A DNA stretch of 22,990 bases from Lachnospiraceae bacterium (GCA_900772675.1 CAAGRM010000165.1:1-22990), one strand, 5' to 3'. Numbered from the stretch's first letter, positions 15,128 to 22,947 are shown. The notes: generated from the letters alone by a model not told the origin. Numbers and translations: made by a program.

Positions 15128-16929
15128 CAGATGTGTTCCTCCGTTTCCTGATAATACTGGCTCTGTACTTCAAACATATGCGCATACGATCCGCCGAGGG
15201 CGAGCAGCTCGTCGTGGGTTCCGCGCTCTTTGATTTTTCCGTTCTCGAGAAACAGAATCGTATCGCAGAACCGTGTCGACGCGAGGCGGTGCGAGATGAA
15301 GAGCGCAGTCTTATTTTTCAGCAGGGTGCTGTAGGTTTCGTACATTTCATTTTCTGAGATTGCGTCGAGCGCAGCGGTCGGCTCGTCGAGCAGGAGCAGA
15401 CGGCAGTTTTTGTAGAGAGCCCGCGCCATCATGAGTTTCTGCATCTCGCCGCCGGAGAGAGTGACGCCGTCGTCAGTCATATCCTTGCCGAGATACGTTT
15501 CCTCTTTCTGCGGCAGACCTGCAATTTTCTCCCAAAGGCCGGCGCGGGTGAGTGCTTCGCGGCAGCGGGTGCGGTCCGTCTCTTCCAGTGTGGAACAGCT
15601 CACGTTCTCTGCAATGGAGAACGAGAGAGCAAATGGTTCCTGAAAGACCGCCGCAATCGATTCGTAATACTGCGCCGGATTCAGGCCCGTAAGAGAGATA
15701 CCGTTGACGGTAATCTGTCCTTCTGTCGGCTGATACAGTCCGCAGATCAGCTTAACAATCGTGGATTTTCCGGCGCCGTTGATGCCGACGAGTGCGGTGT
15801 GTTCACCAGCATGGAGTGTGAAACTGACATCGTCGAGGATCTTTTTCTCACTTTCCGGGTAAGAGAAGGAGACGTGGGAAAAGCAGATTTCGAGCGGTTT
15901 TTCTTCGGTGAATTCCGGCCGGAACGGCAGCGTGTGGCCGGCCGGGAGCGGCAGATCAAGAAATTCCCGCATCCACCGGATCTGTTCGAGACAGAGTACC
16001 GATTTCGAAAGACTGGAAGTAATCTCGTTAAAATACGAAGAAAAACCGGAAACCGCGCCGAGCACCAGCACAAAGCCGGAGACAGTCATCGTTCCGTGTG
16101 CGAGGCGGTAAATCAGAAAGCCATAGCAGATACCGTCGCGCAGAAGCTGCAGCGTGAGGGTCAGCAGATCGTTCGCGAAGTAGGCACTGCGGATGTGAAA
16201 CAGGATTTTCTGGTATCGTTTGTTGATCTGTCGGTAGACACCATCAATCCATCCGCCCAGCTGGTAGAGACGGACATCTTTTCCGGCCGCAGTGTCATAC
16301 GACTGTTTCTGAAAATAGCGCTGCGACAATTTAATCGCGGACAGATCATCCCGGCGGCGGACTTCGTAGGAAGCCGCGCGGCGGTAGCTGAGAAACTGAA
16401 GAACCGAGAGCACCAGCAGCAGAAGAATGATGGCTGGATGGACACTTCCAATCAGCCCTGCGTAGAGGAGCAGACCGAGAAAGGAAGAAAAAATTGTGAC
16501 ATCATAGCGGAACATTCCTTCCACTCCGACCCAGTTGCTGGAAACGGCATCGGTGGCTTTTTCAACGAGCTGCAGCGTCGACTGCTCGGTCAGAACGGCG
16601 TAGTCCATCCGCATGAAATGGCGGAGCAGACGGCGCATAAAAAAGCCGGTCCGGAATTCGGTATACTGCCAGGCGTTCCGTGACTGCAGAAACGCATGGC
16701 TGACGAAAACGACGGCATAAAGGAGAAAGAGAACCAGCGTTCCAAGCGCAAACCCGGCAAAGCCGCGGCTCTGTTCCAGAAAAAAGAGAATTCCGGAAGG
16801 AAGCAGAATCCCGAAAAAGCCGGTGAGCACCTGTGCGACGATTTCAAGTGCCTGAAAGAGAAACGGCTTTTTGCTGTGATGCCACAGCTCACGATGAATA
16901 TAAACGTAGTTAGATAATAAAGAATACAT
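15127..16929 (-). CDS. ABC exporter half-transporter (permease-ATPase fusion), first of pair
   Basis: 600 aa: an exporter-type membrane domain (about residues 20-320) and an ATPase. Walker A is GINGAGKST (from residue 382), Q-loop VFQEP, signature LSGGE (491-495), catalytic Glu516 in LLLLDEP and switch His547. Because this protein and its partner both keep full catalytic motifs, neither half looks like the degenerate member of an asymmetric pair. The start at 16929 has AGGAGG (16935-16940) five bases upstream; an in-frame ATG at 17061 lies in a terminator hairpin and is rejected. Upstream is the kinase gene, separated by that terminator, so the exporter pair should have its own promoter at about 16941-17017, which I cannot place with confidence. 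Confidence 0.93.
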   Translation of the reverse strand: MYSLLSNYVYIHRELWHHSKKPFLFQALEIVAQVLTGFFGILLPSGILFFLEQSRGFAGFALGTLVLFLLYAVVFVSHAFLQSRNAWQYTEFRTGFFMRRLLRHFMRMDYAVLTEQSTLQLVEKATDAVSSNWVGVEGMFRYDVTIFSSFLGLLLYAGLIGSVHPAIILLLLVLSVLQFLSYRRAASYEVRRRDDLSAIKLSQRYFQKQSYDTAAGKDVRLYQLGGWIDGVYRQINKRYQKILFHIRSAYFANDLLTLTLQLLRDGICYGFLIYRLAHGTMTVSGFVLVLGAVSGFSSYFNEITSSLSKSVLCLEQIRWMREFLDLPLPAGHTLPFRPEFTEEKPLEICFSHVSFSYPESEKKILDDVSFTLHAGEHTALVGINGAGKSTIVKLICGLYQPTEGQITVNGISLTGLNPAQYYESIAAVFQEPFALSFSIAENVSCSTLEETDRTRCREALTRAGLWEKIAGLPQKEETYLGKDMTDDGVTLSGGEMQKLMMARALYKNCRLLLLDEPTAALDAISENEMYETYSTLLKNKTALFISHRLASTRFCDTILFLENGKIKERGTHDELLALGGSYAHMFEVQSQYYQETEEHI

Positions 16930-17017
16930 AAAGACCTCCTCTGTCACATGTCTTTCGTGAACTGTAGTTATCCTACCATATTCATGCAAAACACGGGGGA
17001 AAAGTACGTAAATGGAA

Positions 17018-17057
17018 CAAAAAAGAACGCGAACAGCAAAAAAAGTGTTCACGTTCT
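17018..17057 (-). terminator. Terminator between the kinase gene and the exporter pair
   Basis: On the minus strand AGAACGTGAACA (17046-17057) pairs with TGTTCGCGTTCT (17024-17035), with one wobble and a 10-nt loop, followed by a T6 run. It is 56 bp beyond the kinase stop codon. Read-through into the exporter genes may be partial. Confidence 0.85.
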
Positions 17058-17113
17058 GCAAAATTTCTCTGTAGAAGCATCGGACAAAATCAAAAAATCC
17101 TGGAAAGAGCTTT

Positions 17114-17773
17114 TTACAGCGGCAGCATAATCTCCGTCACGAAAACGCCGGGCTCGTTCTGCCGGTTGATATATCCTTCGTACTTTTCCACAACAAGATT
17201 GATCCGTTTCAGCCCATGCCCGTGATTTCCGCGCTTCGTGGTGATATACTCGCTGTCCAGCTTCCGCACAGTATCCTTTGTTGCATTCGTAACGGAAATA
17301 TACAGCTGGTTTTTCAGCACACCAATATAAAGCCGGATATAGGGATCCGCAAGGCCCTCGCATGCTTCCACCGCATTGTCAATCAGATTTCCGATCAGCG
17401 CGCAGAGATCAATATCACTCACTGTAAGATTGGCCGGGCAGGCTGCCTTGTAATCCACGCGGATGCCGTTCTTTTCGGCGAGTGAAATTTTGGAATTTAA
17501 AATCGCATCAAGATTGACATTCCCCGAATCGCAGAGATGGTTGACTTGATCGAGATCGTTTTCCAGCAGTCCCAGATACTCCTGCAGTTTATCATACTGC
17601 CCCATCTCGACATACGCCTTCATCGACTGCAGATGATTGTGATAATCATGGCGCCAGCCGCGCATTGTCAGATAGATATTCTGCACTTCCTCGACCTGGC
17701 GGGCGAGAAGCTGGTTCTGGTATTCGATATTTTTGCGTTCCAGATAATGGGATAAAAAAGGAATGTGCGCCAT
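17114..17773 (-). CDS. Sensor-less HPK10-type (AgrC-like) histidine kinase
   Basis: 219 aa with no membrane segment. It starts almost directly with a likely coiled-coil helix (about residues 10-37), followed by the phosphoacceptor block RHDYHNHLQ (His42). A GHKL ATPase domain follows, with N-box NLIDNAVEAC (129-138) and G-box HGHGLKRIN. Family members normally carry an N-terminal membrane sensor of about 200 residues, which is absent; the gap to the upstream gene is only 51 bp, so none has been missed. It should phosphorylate the LytTR regulator encoded just before it. The start at 17773 has AGGTGA upstream. Signal input must come from the cytoplasm or a partner protein. Confidence 0.88.
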   Translation of the reverse strand: MAHIPFLSHYLERKNIEYQNQLLARQVEEVQNIYLTMRGWRHDYHNHLQSMKAYVEMGQYDKLQEYLGLLENDLDQVNHLCDSGNVNLDAILNSKISLAEKNGIRVDYKAACPANLTVSDIDLCALIGNLIDNAVEACEGLADPYIRLYIGVLKNQLYISVTNATKDTVRKLDSEYITTKRGNHGHGLKRINLVVEKYEGYINRQNEPGVFVTEIMLPL

Positions 17774-17824
17774 GAAACATCACCTCGGTTCGTTCGGAAT
17801 TGGAAATGAAAAAATGCAAAACCT

Positions 17825-18565
17825 TTAAAACGCATTCGGCCGGTAAAACTGCAGGAACGCATGGTTGAGTGATGCATAGCATCCGCGGCTGACCGGAATT
17901 TTTGTTCCGTCCGACAAGAGACATTCCGTCCGCGTGATCCGCTCCACATGAGCGAGATTCACAAGATAACTCCGGTGTGCTGCCGCAAAACATTCTTCTG
18001 TTCCACCAGAAGCTTGCCATGCGGCGGAAAGCTCTTCGCGGAACTCCGACAGATTTTTCTTAAACGTTTCCGTGCCGGTGGCCGTATGCAGCGTCAGATA
18101 ATGATTATCGGATTCCACAAAAAGCAGATCCGAGAGGAACAGCTTCTGCGTCTCCCCGCCAAGCGAAAGCAGCAGATGCGGCTTTTCCTGTCCGCGCATC
18201 GCCTGCAGTTCGTCGAGCAGCGGAAACAGTGTGTCTTCCGTCAACGGCTTTAAGAGATACCGAAACGCCTGCACCTCATACCCTTCGAAAACGTATTCTC
18301 TGTGGTTCGTCAGAAAGAGAATCGGCACCTCACTGTCCGTCTCGCGGATTTTCCGCGCCAGCGCCATGCCGTCCATTCCGCCGAGATCAATATCGAGAAA
18401 GATGAGATCAAACGGATACGAGCCGGGATACTGGAACAGAAAAGCGGCGGAGTCTGAAAAGGCTTCCACGGTCAGAGGAAGCCTTTTTCGCTCCGCAAAG
18501 GTGCGGAGCAGCATTTCCATCCGGGAACGCTGCGCCGGTTCATCTTCGCAGTAAGCAATTCTCAT
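17825..18565 (-). CDS. LytTR-family response regulator
   Basis: 246 aa. The receiver domain (about residues 1-120) has the acidic pocket CEDE (Glu7, Asp8), phosphoacceptor Asp58 (FLDIDLGG) and the conserved Lys in LLKP. The LytTR DNA-binding domain (about 140-240) includes FVESDNHYLTLHT, FAAAHRSYLVNLAHV and IPVSRG. It forms a two-component system with the downstream kinase. The start at 18565 is an ATG one base after the esterase stop; GGGTGA within the esterase end serves as ribosome binding site. A GTG three codons earlier is an alternative. LytTR proteins bind paired direct repeats near promoters; I found only one loose half-site, TACAGTTC, upstream of the exporter pair at 16959-16966. Confidence 0.93.
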   Translation of the reverse strand: MRIAYCEDEPAQRSRMEMLLRTFAERKRLPLTVEAFSDSAAFLFQYPGSYPFDLIFLDIDLGGMDGMALARKIRETDSEVPILFLTNHREYVFEGYEVQAFRYLLKPLTEDTLFPLLDELQAMRGQEKPHLLLSLGGETQKLFLSDLLFVESDNHYLTLHTATGTETFKKNLSEFREELSAAWQASGGTEECFAAAHRSYLVNLAHVERITRTECLLSDGTKIPVSRGCYASLNHAFLQFYRPNAF

Positions 18566-18566
18566 G

Positions 18567-19472
18567 TTATTCACCCAAACATTTTTTGAAGAAGTTATCG
18601 TAAACGGTAATCATTTCCTCGGTCCAGAATGCGGCACCGCCGTGGTCTGCGCCGCGAAGAAGATACAGCTGTACATCTTTTCCGGCATCCTTTAATGCGT
18701 GGTAGAGATCGACACTCTGCTGGCAGAATACCATCGTGTCCTTGGTGCCGTGTGCGATCAGCATCGGCGGGAAATCCTCGTTCACGTATGTTTTGGAGCA
18801 GGCTGCCTTAGCCTCCTCAAGATGCTCGGTGATGTCATAGCCCATCAGCATGCCCTCCGGGCTGTCTGGTTTCTGATGGTTCAGCGTTATCGGATAGCCG
18901 TACGGCAGTGTCACATCAACAGCTCCGTACAGATCGATAATACCGCATACCTCGCAGCTTTCCTCATTGATCGGCTCGTCAAGTTTTCCGCTCTTTGCGG
19001 TCATGCCGGCAACGGAGGAAACCTGTCCGCCGGAAGAATCTCCCATGAAGAACATCTGCGCCGGATTCAGCTTATACTCATCCGCATGCGCGCGAAGGAA
19101 ACGGACGGCATTTTTTGCGTCGATGATCTGCGCTGGGAAATGTGCGATTCCGCTGTGACGGTATTCCACGATGGCAACAACGTAGCCGCGCTGCGCCAGA
19201 CGGGCGATCATGCCGACCTTCTGGTAGACATACTGTTTCATCCAGGCGGATCCCTGAATAAATGTGATGCACGGCCAGGTGCGCTCCGGGTGCGCCATCT
19301 GGAATGGTGTGAAAATTTCCAGATGAAGATGGTGTGCCTCGTCGTAGACAACTTCATGGGCATAGCGGATCTCAATTTCCTCTCCGGTCACCGGAATTTC
19401 CACGGCGCCGTCTACCGCGTCTGTGTAGTCCGGCATTGTCTCATACGTGTAGTTTGATGGTTCAATGATCAT
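18567..19472 (-). CDS. Alpha/beta-hydrolase, BD-FAE-like carbohydrate esterase
   Basis: 301-aa cytoplasmic hydrolase. The nucleophile elbow GDSSGG (144-149) places Ser146 in the active site; Asp245 (HGTKDTMV) and His277 (GADHGG) complete the triad. FIQGSAW (71-77) is the likely oxyanion segment. This arrangement matches bifunctional feruloyl/acetyl-xylan esterase-like proteins, so removal of acyl groups from sugars is likely, but small esters are also possible. AAGGAGG precedes the ATG. Its stop is one base from the LytTR regulator's start, so the esterase is the first gene of a regulatory cluster, an unusual combination. The AGCS gene ends 60 bp upstream and may be co-transcribed. Confidence 0.88.
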   Translation of the reverse strand: MIIEPSNYTYETMPDYTDAVDGAVEIPVTGEEIEIRYAHEVVYDEAHHLHLEIFTPFQMAHPERTWPCITFIQGSAWMKQYVYQKVGMIARLAQRGYVVAIVEYRHSGIAHFPAQIIDAKNAVRFLRAHADEYKLNPAQMFFMGDSSGGQVSSVAGMTAKSGKLDEPINEESCEVCGIIDLYGAVDVTLPYGYPITLNHQKPDSPEGMLMGYDITEHLEEAKAACSKTYVNEDFPPMLIAHGTKDTMVFCQQSVDLYHALKDAGKDVQLYLLRGADHGGAAFWTEEMITVYDNFFKKCLGE

Positions 19473-19503
19473 GTGTAAAAACCTCCTTTTTCAAAAACCC
19501 ATT

Positions 19504-19533
19504 TTTCGGTCCGAAACAGCAATCCACAGGATT
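19504..19533. promoter_or_regulatory. Two adjacent short palindromes between AGCS and esterase genes
   Basis: TTTCGGTCCGAAA (19504-19516) is a 13-bp palindrome, and AATCCACAGGATT (19521-19533) is an inverted repeat that reaches the AGCS stop codon. They may form an operator or a weak hairpin; no clear terminator or promoter is visible in this 60-bp gap. Confidence 0.3.
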
Positions 19534-20921
19534 TACGATTTCTTCGACTCCTCATATGATTTTAACTCGGAAAGCGCCTCACCTGCAAGTGGATACAGCG
19601 CAATAATGTTGAAAATCGTCATCAGCCCGATGCCGACATCACCGAGATCCCATACAAACGTGTAGGCCGCAATACCGCCGATAAACAGCATCACAAGTGC
19701 CAGAACCTTGTAAGCGGTCTGGAAACACCACTTGTCACCGAATAGGTAGGCAACGTTGCTTCTTGCATAGAACAAAATGCCGAGGAATGTGGAAAAGCTG
19801 AACAAAAACAGCGTAAGTGCAATGAAAATCACACCGAATTTTCCCAGATGATACTGCATGGCGGTCTGCAAAAGATCCATGCCGGAAAGGCCATTAATCA
19901 GATCCTTTGGTGCAAGCAGCATAATCATTGCGGTGCAGCTGCAGATGACGATTGTGTCAACAAAAACGCCGAGCGCCTGTACAAGGCCTGCTTTGGCCGG
20001 GCGGTCACATTCTGCGGCGGCAGCGGCGCATGGAGCGGAGCCGGAACCGGCCTCATTCGAAAACAGACCACGCTTTACACCGTTCATCAGAACAGCACCA
20101 AAACCGCCGGCTGCCATCTGACGAAGTCCGAAGGCTTCCTCAAAAATGCGTGCAAACACAGAAGGAATCTGACGGAGGTTGACTGCGATGATAAACAGTG
20201 TGATAAAGAAATAGCAGACTGCCATGACAGGAACTATAAAATCCAGCACCTTTACGGTTGCATTTTTCCGCAGTACGATGATTGCAGAAAGAATCACCAG
20301 CATGATACTGGTGTAAAGCGGCGGAATGGAAAATGCATTTTTAAAAGAAGAAGCCACGGAGTTGCTGATTACCTGACTGATACCGCACCAGCAGATCAGA
20401 CCGGCAATGGCAAACAGAACAGCCGGCAGAACGTATCGTTTTTTCTTCTTGAGGTGGTCTTCAACCAGATCGTGAATGTAGTAGGCAGGACCGCCGCGGT
20501 AGCCGCCGTACAGAGGATCTTCTTCTTTGTGAAGCTGTGCGAGCGTAGCTTCGATAAACGCGGTAGACGAGCCGATGATAGCCGTCACCCACATCCAGAA
20601 CACAGCACCTGCGCCTCCGGCGGAGACTGCAGCGACAACGCCGACCAGATTTCCCATACCGACACGCGTTGCGGTGGAAACGATCAGTGTCTGAAAAGAA
20701 GAAAGGCTGCTTTTTTCATTTTTCTTTTCCGACAGGGCACGGATCATGTCCGGGAACAGACGGATAGGAAGAAAACGTGTCCGGATCGTAAAATAGATGC
20801 CGGTTGGGATCAGCAGAAGAATCAGAAGGGAGATTCCGAGACTGCCGCCGCCCGGGAGCGGAATCGTAAAAAGATCGCCCCAGAGAAAGTTGTAGACTGT
20901 GGTGATGAGATTGACAATCAT
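19533..20921 (-). CDS. Sodium:alanine/glycine symporter, AGCS family
   Basis: Membrane transporter of 462 aa that imports a small amino acid (alanine or glycine type) with sodium; length is normal for the family. About ten hydrophobic segments are present, with typical blocks STATRVGMGNLVGVVAAVSA, GGPAYYI, KRGLFSNEAGSGSAP and LFSFSTFLGILFYA. The start at 20921 is chosen from GAGGG about 11 bases upstream and from homologue-like N-termini; an in-frame ATG at 20936 is possible. A strong promoter lies 75 bp upstream. AGCS genes are often controlled by glycine riboswitches, but the leader here is only about 68 nt and shows none. Confidence 0.92.
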   Translation of the reverse strand: MIVNLITTVYNFLWGDLFTIPLPGGGSLGISLLILLLIPTGIYFTIRTRFLPIRLFPDMIRALSEKKNEKSSLSSFQTLIVSTATRVGMGNLVGVVAAVSAGGAGAVFWMWVTAIIGSSTAFIEATLAQLHKEEDPLYGGYRGGPAYYIHDLVEDHLKKKKRYVLPAVLFAIAGLICWCGISQVISNSVASSFKNAFSIPPLYTSIMLVILSAIIVLRKNATVKVLDFIVPVMAVCYFFITLFIIAVNLRQIPSVFARIFEEAFGLRQMAAGGFGAVLMNGVKRGLFSNEAGSGSAPCAAAAAECDRPAKAGLVQALGVFVDTIVICSCTAMIMLLAPKDLINGLSGMDLLQTAMQYHLGKFGVIFIALTLFLFSFSTFLGILFYARSNVAYLFGDKWCFQTAYKVLALVMLFIGGIAAYTFVWDLGDVGIGLMTIFNIIALYPLAGEALSELKSYEESKKS

Positions 20922-20995
20922 GTTTTCAAAAACCCTCATTTCAAAATATTTGCGGCACTGTGAAACGTCAAAGCATAAAAGCACCGTTACCTGCT

Positions 20996-21024
20996 ATTAT
21001 ATCGGTTTCTGTTCGGAATGTAAA
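20996..21024 (-). promoter_or_regulatory. Sigma-A promoter for the AGCS gene
   Basis: Minus-strand TTTACA (21019-21024), 17-bp spacer, TATAAT (20996-21001). The start should be near 20989. Confidence 0.85.
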
Positions 21025-21042
21025 GAAGGGAAGAGAAAAGAT

Positions 21043-21096
21043 AAGAGGCAAATATCAGCTTTTTCCGAAACCAGAAAAAGTTGATATCTGCCTCTT
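21043..21096. terminator. Terminator after mgtE
   Basis: A 22-position stem (21043-21064 with 21075-21096) has two non-Watson-Crick positions and a 10-nt loop. It lies 38 bp beyond the mgtE stop and is followed on the minus strand by a T-rich run. It overlaps no coding sequence. Confidence 0.8.
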
Positions 21097-21134
21097 AAAA
21101 GGGCATCTTTTGTTTTACGGTACAGATTACGCGG

Positions 21135-22529
21135 TCAGCCTGCCAGATGCAGCATCTCGATCAGGAACAGCCAGCTCAGGCCATAGAACGTAATGACAGC
21201 GACAAGGTCGTTGACCGTTGTGATCAGCGGGCCGGAAGCAACCGCCGGATCGATGTGGATCTTTTTAAAGAACAGCGGAATGCAGGTGCCGACGGCACTG
21301 GAAATCAGCATTGCCAGCAGCAGTGCGATACCGATGCAGGCCGAAACGGAAAATGCAAACATCGGTGATTTGCCCTTGAATAAGAAAATGAAAAGTCCGA
21401 TCACGGCAAAGGACAGAACGCCAAGCAGCAGACCATTGCAGAAACCGATGCGCATTTCCTTGAAGACAAGCTGCACCTTCTGTTTTCCGGTCAGGGATTC
21501 GTCCATCAGGACACGGATGGTAACAGCCAGGGACTGGGTACCAACGTTTCCGGCCATATCAAGAATCAGGGACTGGAAGGTCATGATAATAGGAAGCGTT
21601 GTGACAACCTGTTCAAAAATACCGACAACGGAAGAAACCAGCATGCCGAGACCCAGAAGGACGATCAGCCACGGAAGACGTTTTTTCATGCTTTCTTTTA
21701 AGGGCTCTTTTAAATCCTCCTCTGCGGTCAGACCTGCGAACATCGCGTAGTCCTCGCCCATCTCATCATCAACCAGGTCGATGATGCTGGATGAGGTGAT
21801 GACACCGAGCAGGCGGTTGTCGTTGTCGAGGACAGGAATGGAATCCTCGGAATAATCCTTCAGTTCTTCAATACACTCGTCGATCGGCTCCTCTGCGTAT
21901 ACGTACGGGTAAGAGGTTACGGTCAGATCCTCGAGAGTTTCGTCGCGCCTTGCGATAATCAGGTTTTTCAGATCGATTGCGCCGTAGAATTTCTGCTGCG
22001 CATTGACAACAAAGATGGTAGAAATGTTGTCGTTCTTGGCTGCCTGGTCAATCAGGCTGCTCATTGCCTGCTTGACATTCAGATCCTCGCGGATAATGAT
22101 ACAGTTGGTGGTCATACGGCTTCCGATTTCATCCTCATCGAAGGATGCAATCATTTCGATATCGTGCCGTACATCCGGATCGAGAAGATCGATCAGAAGT
22201 CTTTTCTTTGTCTTGTCAAGCTTCTGCAGAACCTCAGCGAGGGCATCCGTCTCCATTTTGGAAAGGATAGCAGCGGCTTTTTTGACATCCATCTCTTCAA
22301 TGTATTCCGCAACATTGTCGGATTCGGCATATTCAAAAATATCGGACAGCATGTCCGTGTCCAGAATGCGGTACAGCTTGCAGCGCTCCGGGATGGTAAG
22401 AAGCGGCAGAACATCTGCCAGGTCGTTTTCGTGGTAATCTTCAAGGCGGCTGCCCATGACAGCCGGAGAAGAGTTGCTTCGGATGGTATCCAGAATTTCC
22501 TGGGTATAATCCTGTACTCGTTTTTCCAT
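21135..22529 (-). CDS. mgtE: Magnesium transporter MgtE
   Basis: Magnesium channel/transporter of 464 aa, full length. An acidic helical N domain (about residues 1-130) and a pair of CBS domains (about 135-265) form the cytoplasmic magnesium sensor that closes the pore at high magnesium. Five membrane helices follow from about residue 285. Conserved blocks DMAGNVGTQS (324-333) and PLITTVNDLVAVITFYG (434-450) are present; Asp441 corresponds to the pore aspartate of studied homologues. GGAGG stands about 9 bases before the ATG at 22529. The gene is transcribed alone, with a long structured leader that probably regulates it. Confidence 0.97.
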   Translation of the reverse strand: MEKRVQDYTQEILDTIRSNSSPAVMGSRLEDYHENDLADVLPLLTIPERCKLYRILDTDMLSDIFEYAESDNVAEYIEEMDVKKAAAILSKMETDALAEVLQKLDKTKKRLLIDLLDPDVRHDIEMIASFDEDEIGSRMTTNCIIIREDLNVKQAMSSLIDQAAKNDNISTIFVVNAQQKFYGAIDLKNLIIARRDETLEDLTVTSYPYVYAEEPIDECIEELKDYSEDSIPVLDNDNRLLGVITSSSIIDLVDDEMGEDYAMFAGLTAEEDLKEPLKESMKKRLPWLIVLLGLGMLVSSVVGIFEQVVTTLPIIMTFQSLILDMAGNVGTQSLAVTIRVLMDESLTGKQKVQLVFKEMRIGFCNGLLLGVLSFAVIGLFIFLFKGKSPMFAFSVSACIGIALLLAMLISSAVGTCIPLFFKKIHIDPAVASGPLITTVNDLVAVITFYGLSWLFLIEMLHLAG

Positions 22530-22562
22530 TTTTCGTTATCCTCCATTCTTTTTTTGACAACG

Positions 22563-22598
22563 CAAAAAAACATGCGTGTCTGTGTGAAAAAGCATGTT
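22563..22598 (-). terminator. Terminator-like hairpin just before mgtE
   Basis: On the minus strand AACATGC (22592-22598) pairs with GCATGTT (22569-22575), followed by a run of seven Ts (22564-22570). It ends some 20 bp before the mgtE ribosome binding site. Its loop contains CACAG, able to pair with CTGTG at 22607-22611. Confidence 0.6.
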
Positions 22599-22627
22599 GG
22601 AACCCTCACAGGGCAGCAAAAACACAC

Positions 22628-22672
22628 AAAAAAGAAACCAGGGAATTAAAAATTACGTGTCCGATCTGGCTT
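22628..22672 (-). terminator. Second terminator-like hairpin in the mgtE leader
   Basis: On the minus strand AAGCCAG (22666-22672) pairs with CTGGTTT (22635-22641), with one wobble and a 24-nt loop, followed by C and T6 (22628-22633). The stem is short, so this is weaker than the proximal hairpin. Confidence 0.4.
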
Positions 22673-22720
22673 AAGAGCGTGTTTTTGCTTTGGGTTTTCA
22701 TAGGATAAGAAAGGGAAATA

Positions 22721-22819
22721 TCAGATCAGAGGCGAACAAAAGGGATGGCCGTCATCCTGCATATTTTCCGGTTCCTGTCCTATGCTGGTACTTCGCCCAT
22801 GAGAATCACAACTATCCAT
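22721..22819 (-). CDS. Possible 32-aa leader peptide upstream of mgtE
   Basis: ATG at 22819 is preceded by AGGTGA five bases upstream; the ORF ends at TGA 22721-22723. The peptide begins MDSCDSHGRS and contains acidic and proline-rich parts (QEPENMQDDGHP). Acidic/proline runs are known to destabilise ribosomes at low magnesium in other leaders (for example mgtL), which makes this worth noting. It overlaps the possible three-way junction, and the frame stays open upstream to 22909, so it could be chance. Confidence 0.3.
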   Translation of the reverse strand: MDSCDSHGRSTSIGQEPENMQDDGHPFCSPLI

Positions 22820-22918
22820 TCTGTTCACCTGCCTTTTTTTAGAAAATTTTTGATCAAACAGCCGTTTTTGCCGGTCTGTTTCGCTTGAAATACGGGATTC
22901 AAAAATCATCCCTCAAGT

Positions 22919-22947
22919 ATTCTAACTGCTTTCCGGAAAAAAATCAA
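22919..22947 (-). promoter_or_regulatory. Sigma-A promoter for mgtE
   Basis: Minus-strand TTGATT (22942-22947), 17-bp spacer, TAGAAT (22919-22924). The start should be near 22912. Upstream, GTAAC/GTTAC (22977-22990) forms a short inverted repeat at the window edge. Confidence 0.7.

Larger units (their letters stand above)
22530..22912 (-). promoter_or_regulatory. Structured mgtE leader, candidate attenuator or riboswitch
   Basis: About 380 nt of transcribed leader. From the 5' end it has a 9-bp hairpin with one bulge (22856-22861/22862-22864 with 22872-22874/22876-22881), then a possible three-way junction. P1 pairs 22792-22798 with 22730-22736; P2 pairs 22781-22785 with 22759-22763; P3 pairs 22753-22757 with 22743-22747. 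Two terminator-like hairpins follow. I could not find the M-box blocks (GGTGAGGCTCC, GCTGCYGCCC) or the core of another riboswitch I know. Several helices are short, so individual pairings may be chance. Confidence 0.5.

Noticed and set aside
13982..16683. Long plus-strand open frames (250 and 294 codons) opposite the ABC exporter pair
   Set aside because: Both lie antisense to genes with complete ABC motifs; they arise from the codon bias of the real genes.
16930..17061. N-terminal extension of the first ABC exporter half (44 residues)
   Set aside because: It crosses a terminator hairpin and has no ribosome binding site; AGGAGG directly precedes the internal ATG at 16929.
18699..19457. Plus-strand open frame of 252 codons
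   Set aside because: Antisense to the esterase, whose catalytic triad and ribosome binding site are clear.
19848..20963. Open frame of 371 codons on the plus strand
   Set aside because: It is antisense to the AGCS symporter gene, its product is rich in Cys, His and charged residues with no recognisable motif, and no ribosome binding site precedes it.
20922..21042. Glycine riboswitch before the AGCS gene
   Set aside because: The predicted leader is about 68 nt, too short for the aptamer, and the conserved glycine riboswitch sequences are absent.
22721..22909. Longer 62-codon version of the mgtE leader ORF
   Set aside because: Its ATG lies only a few bases from the predicted transcription start and has no properly spaced ribosome binding site; only the internal 32-codon version is kept as a possibility.
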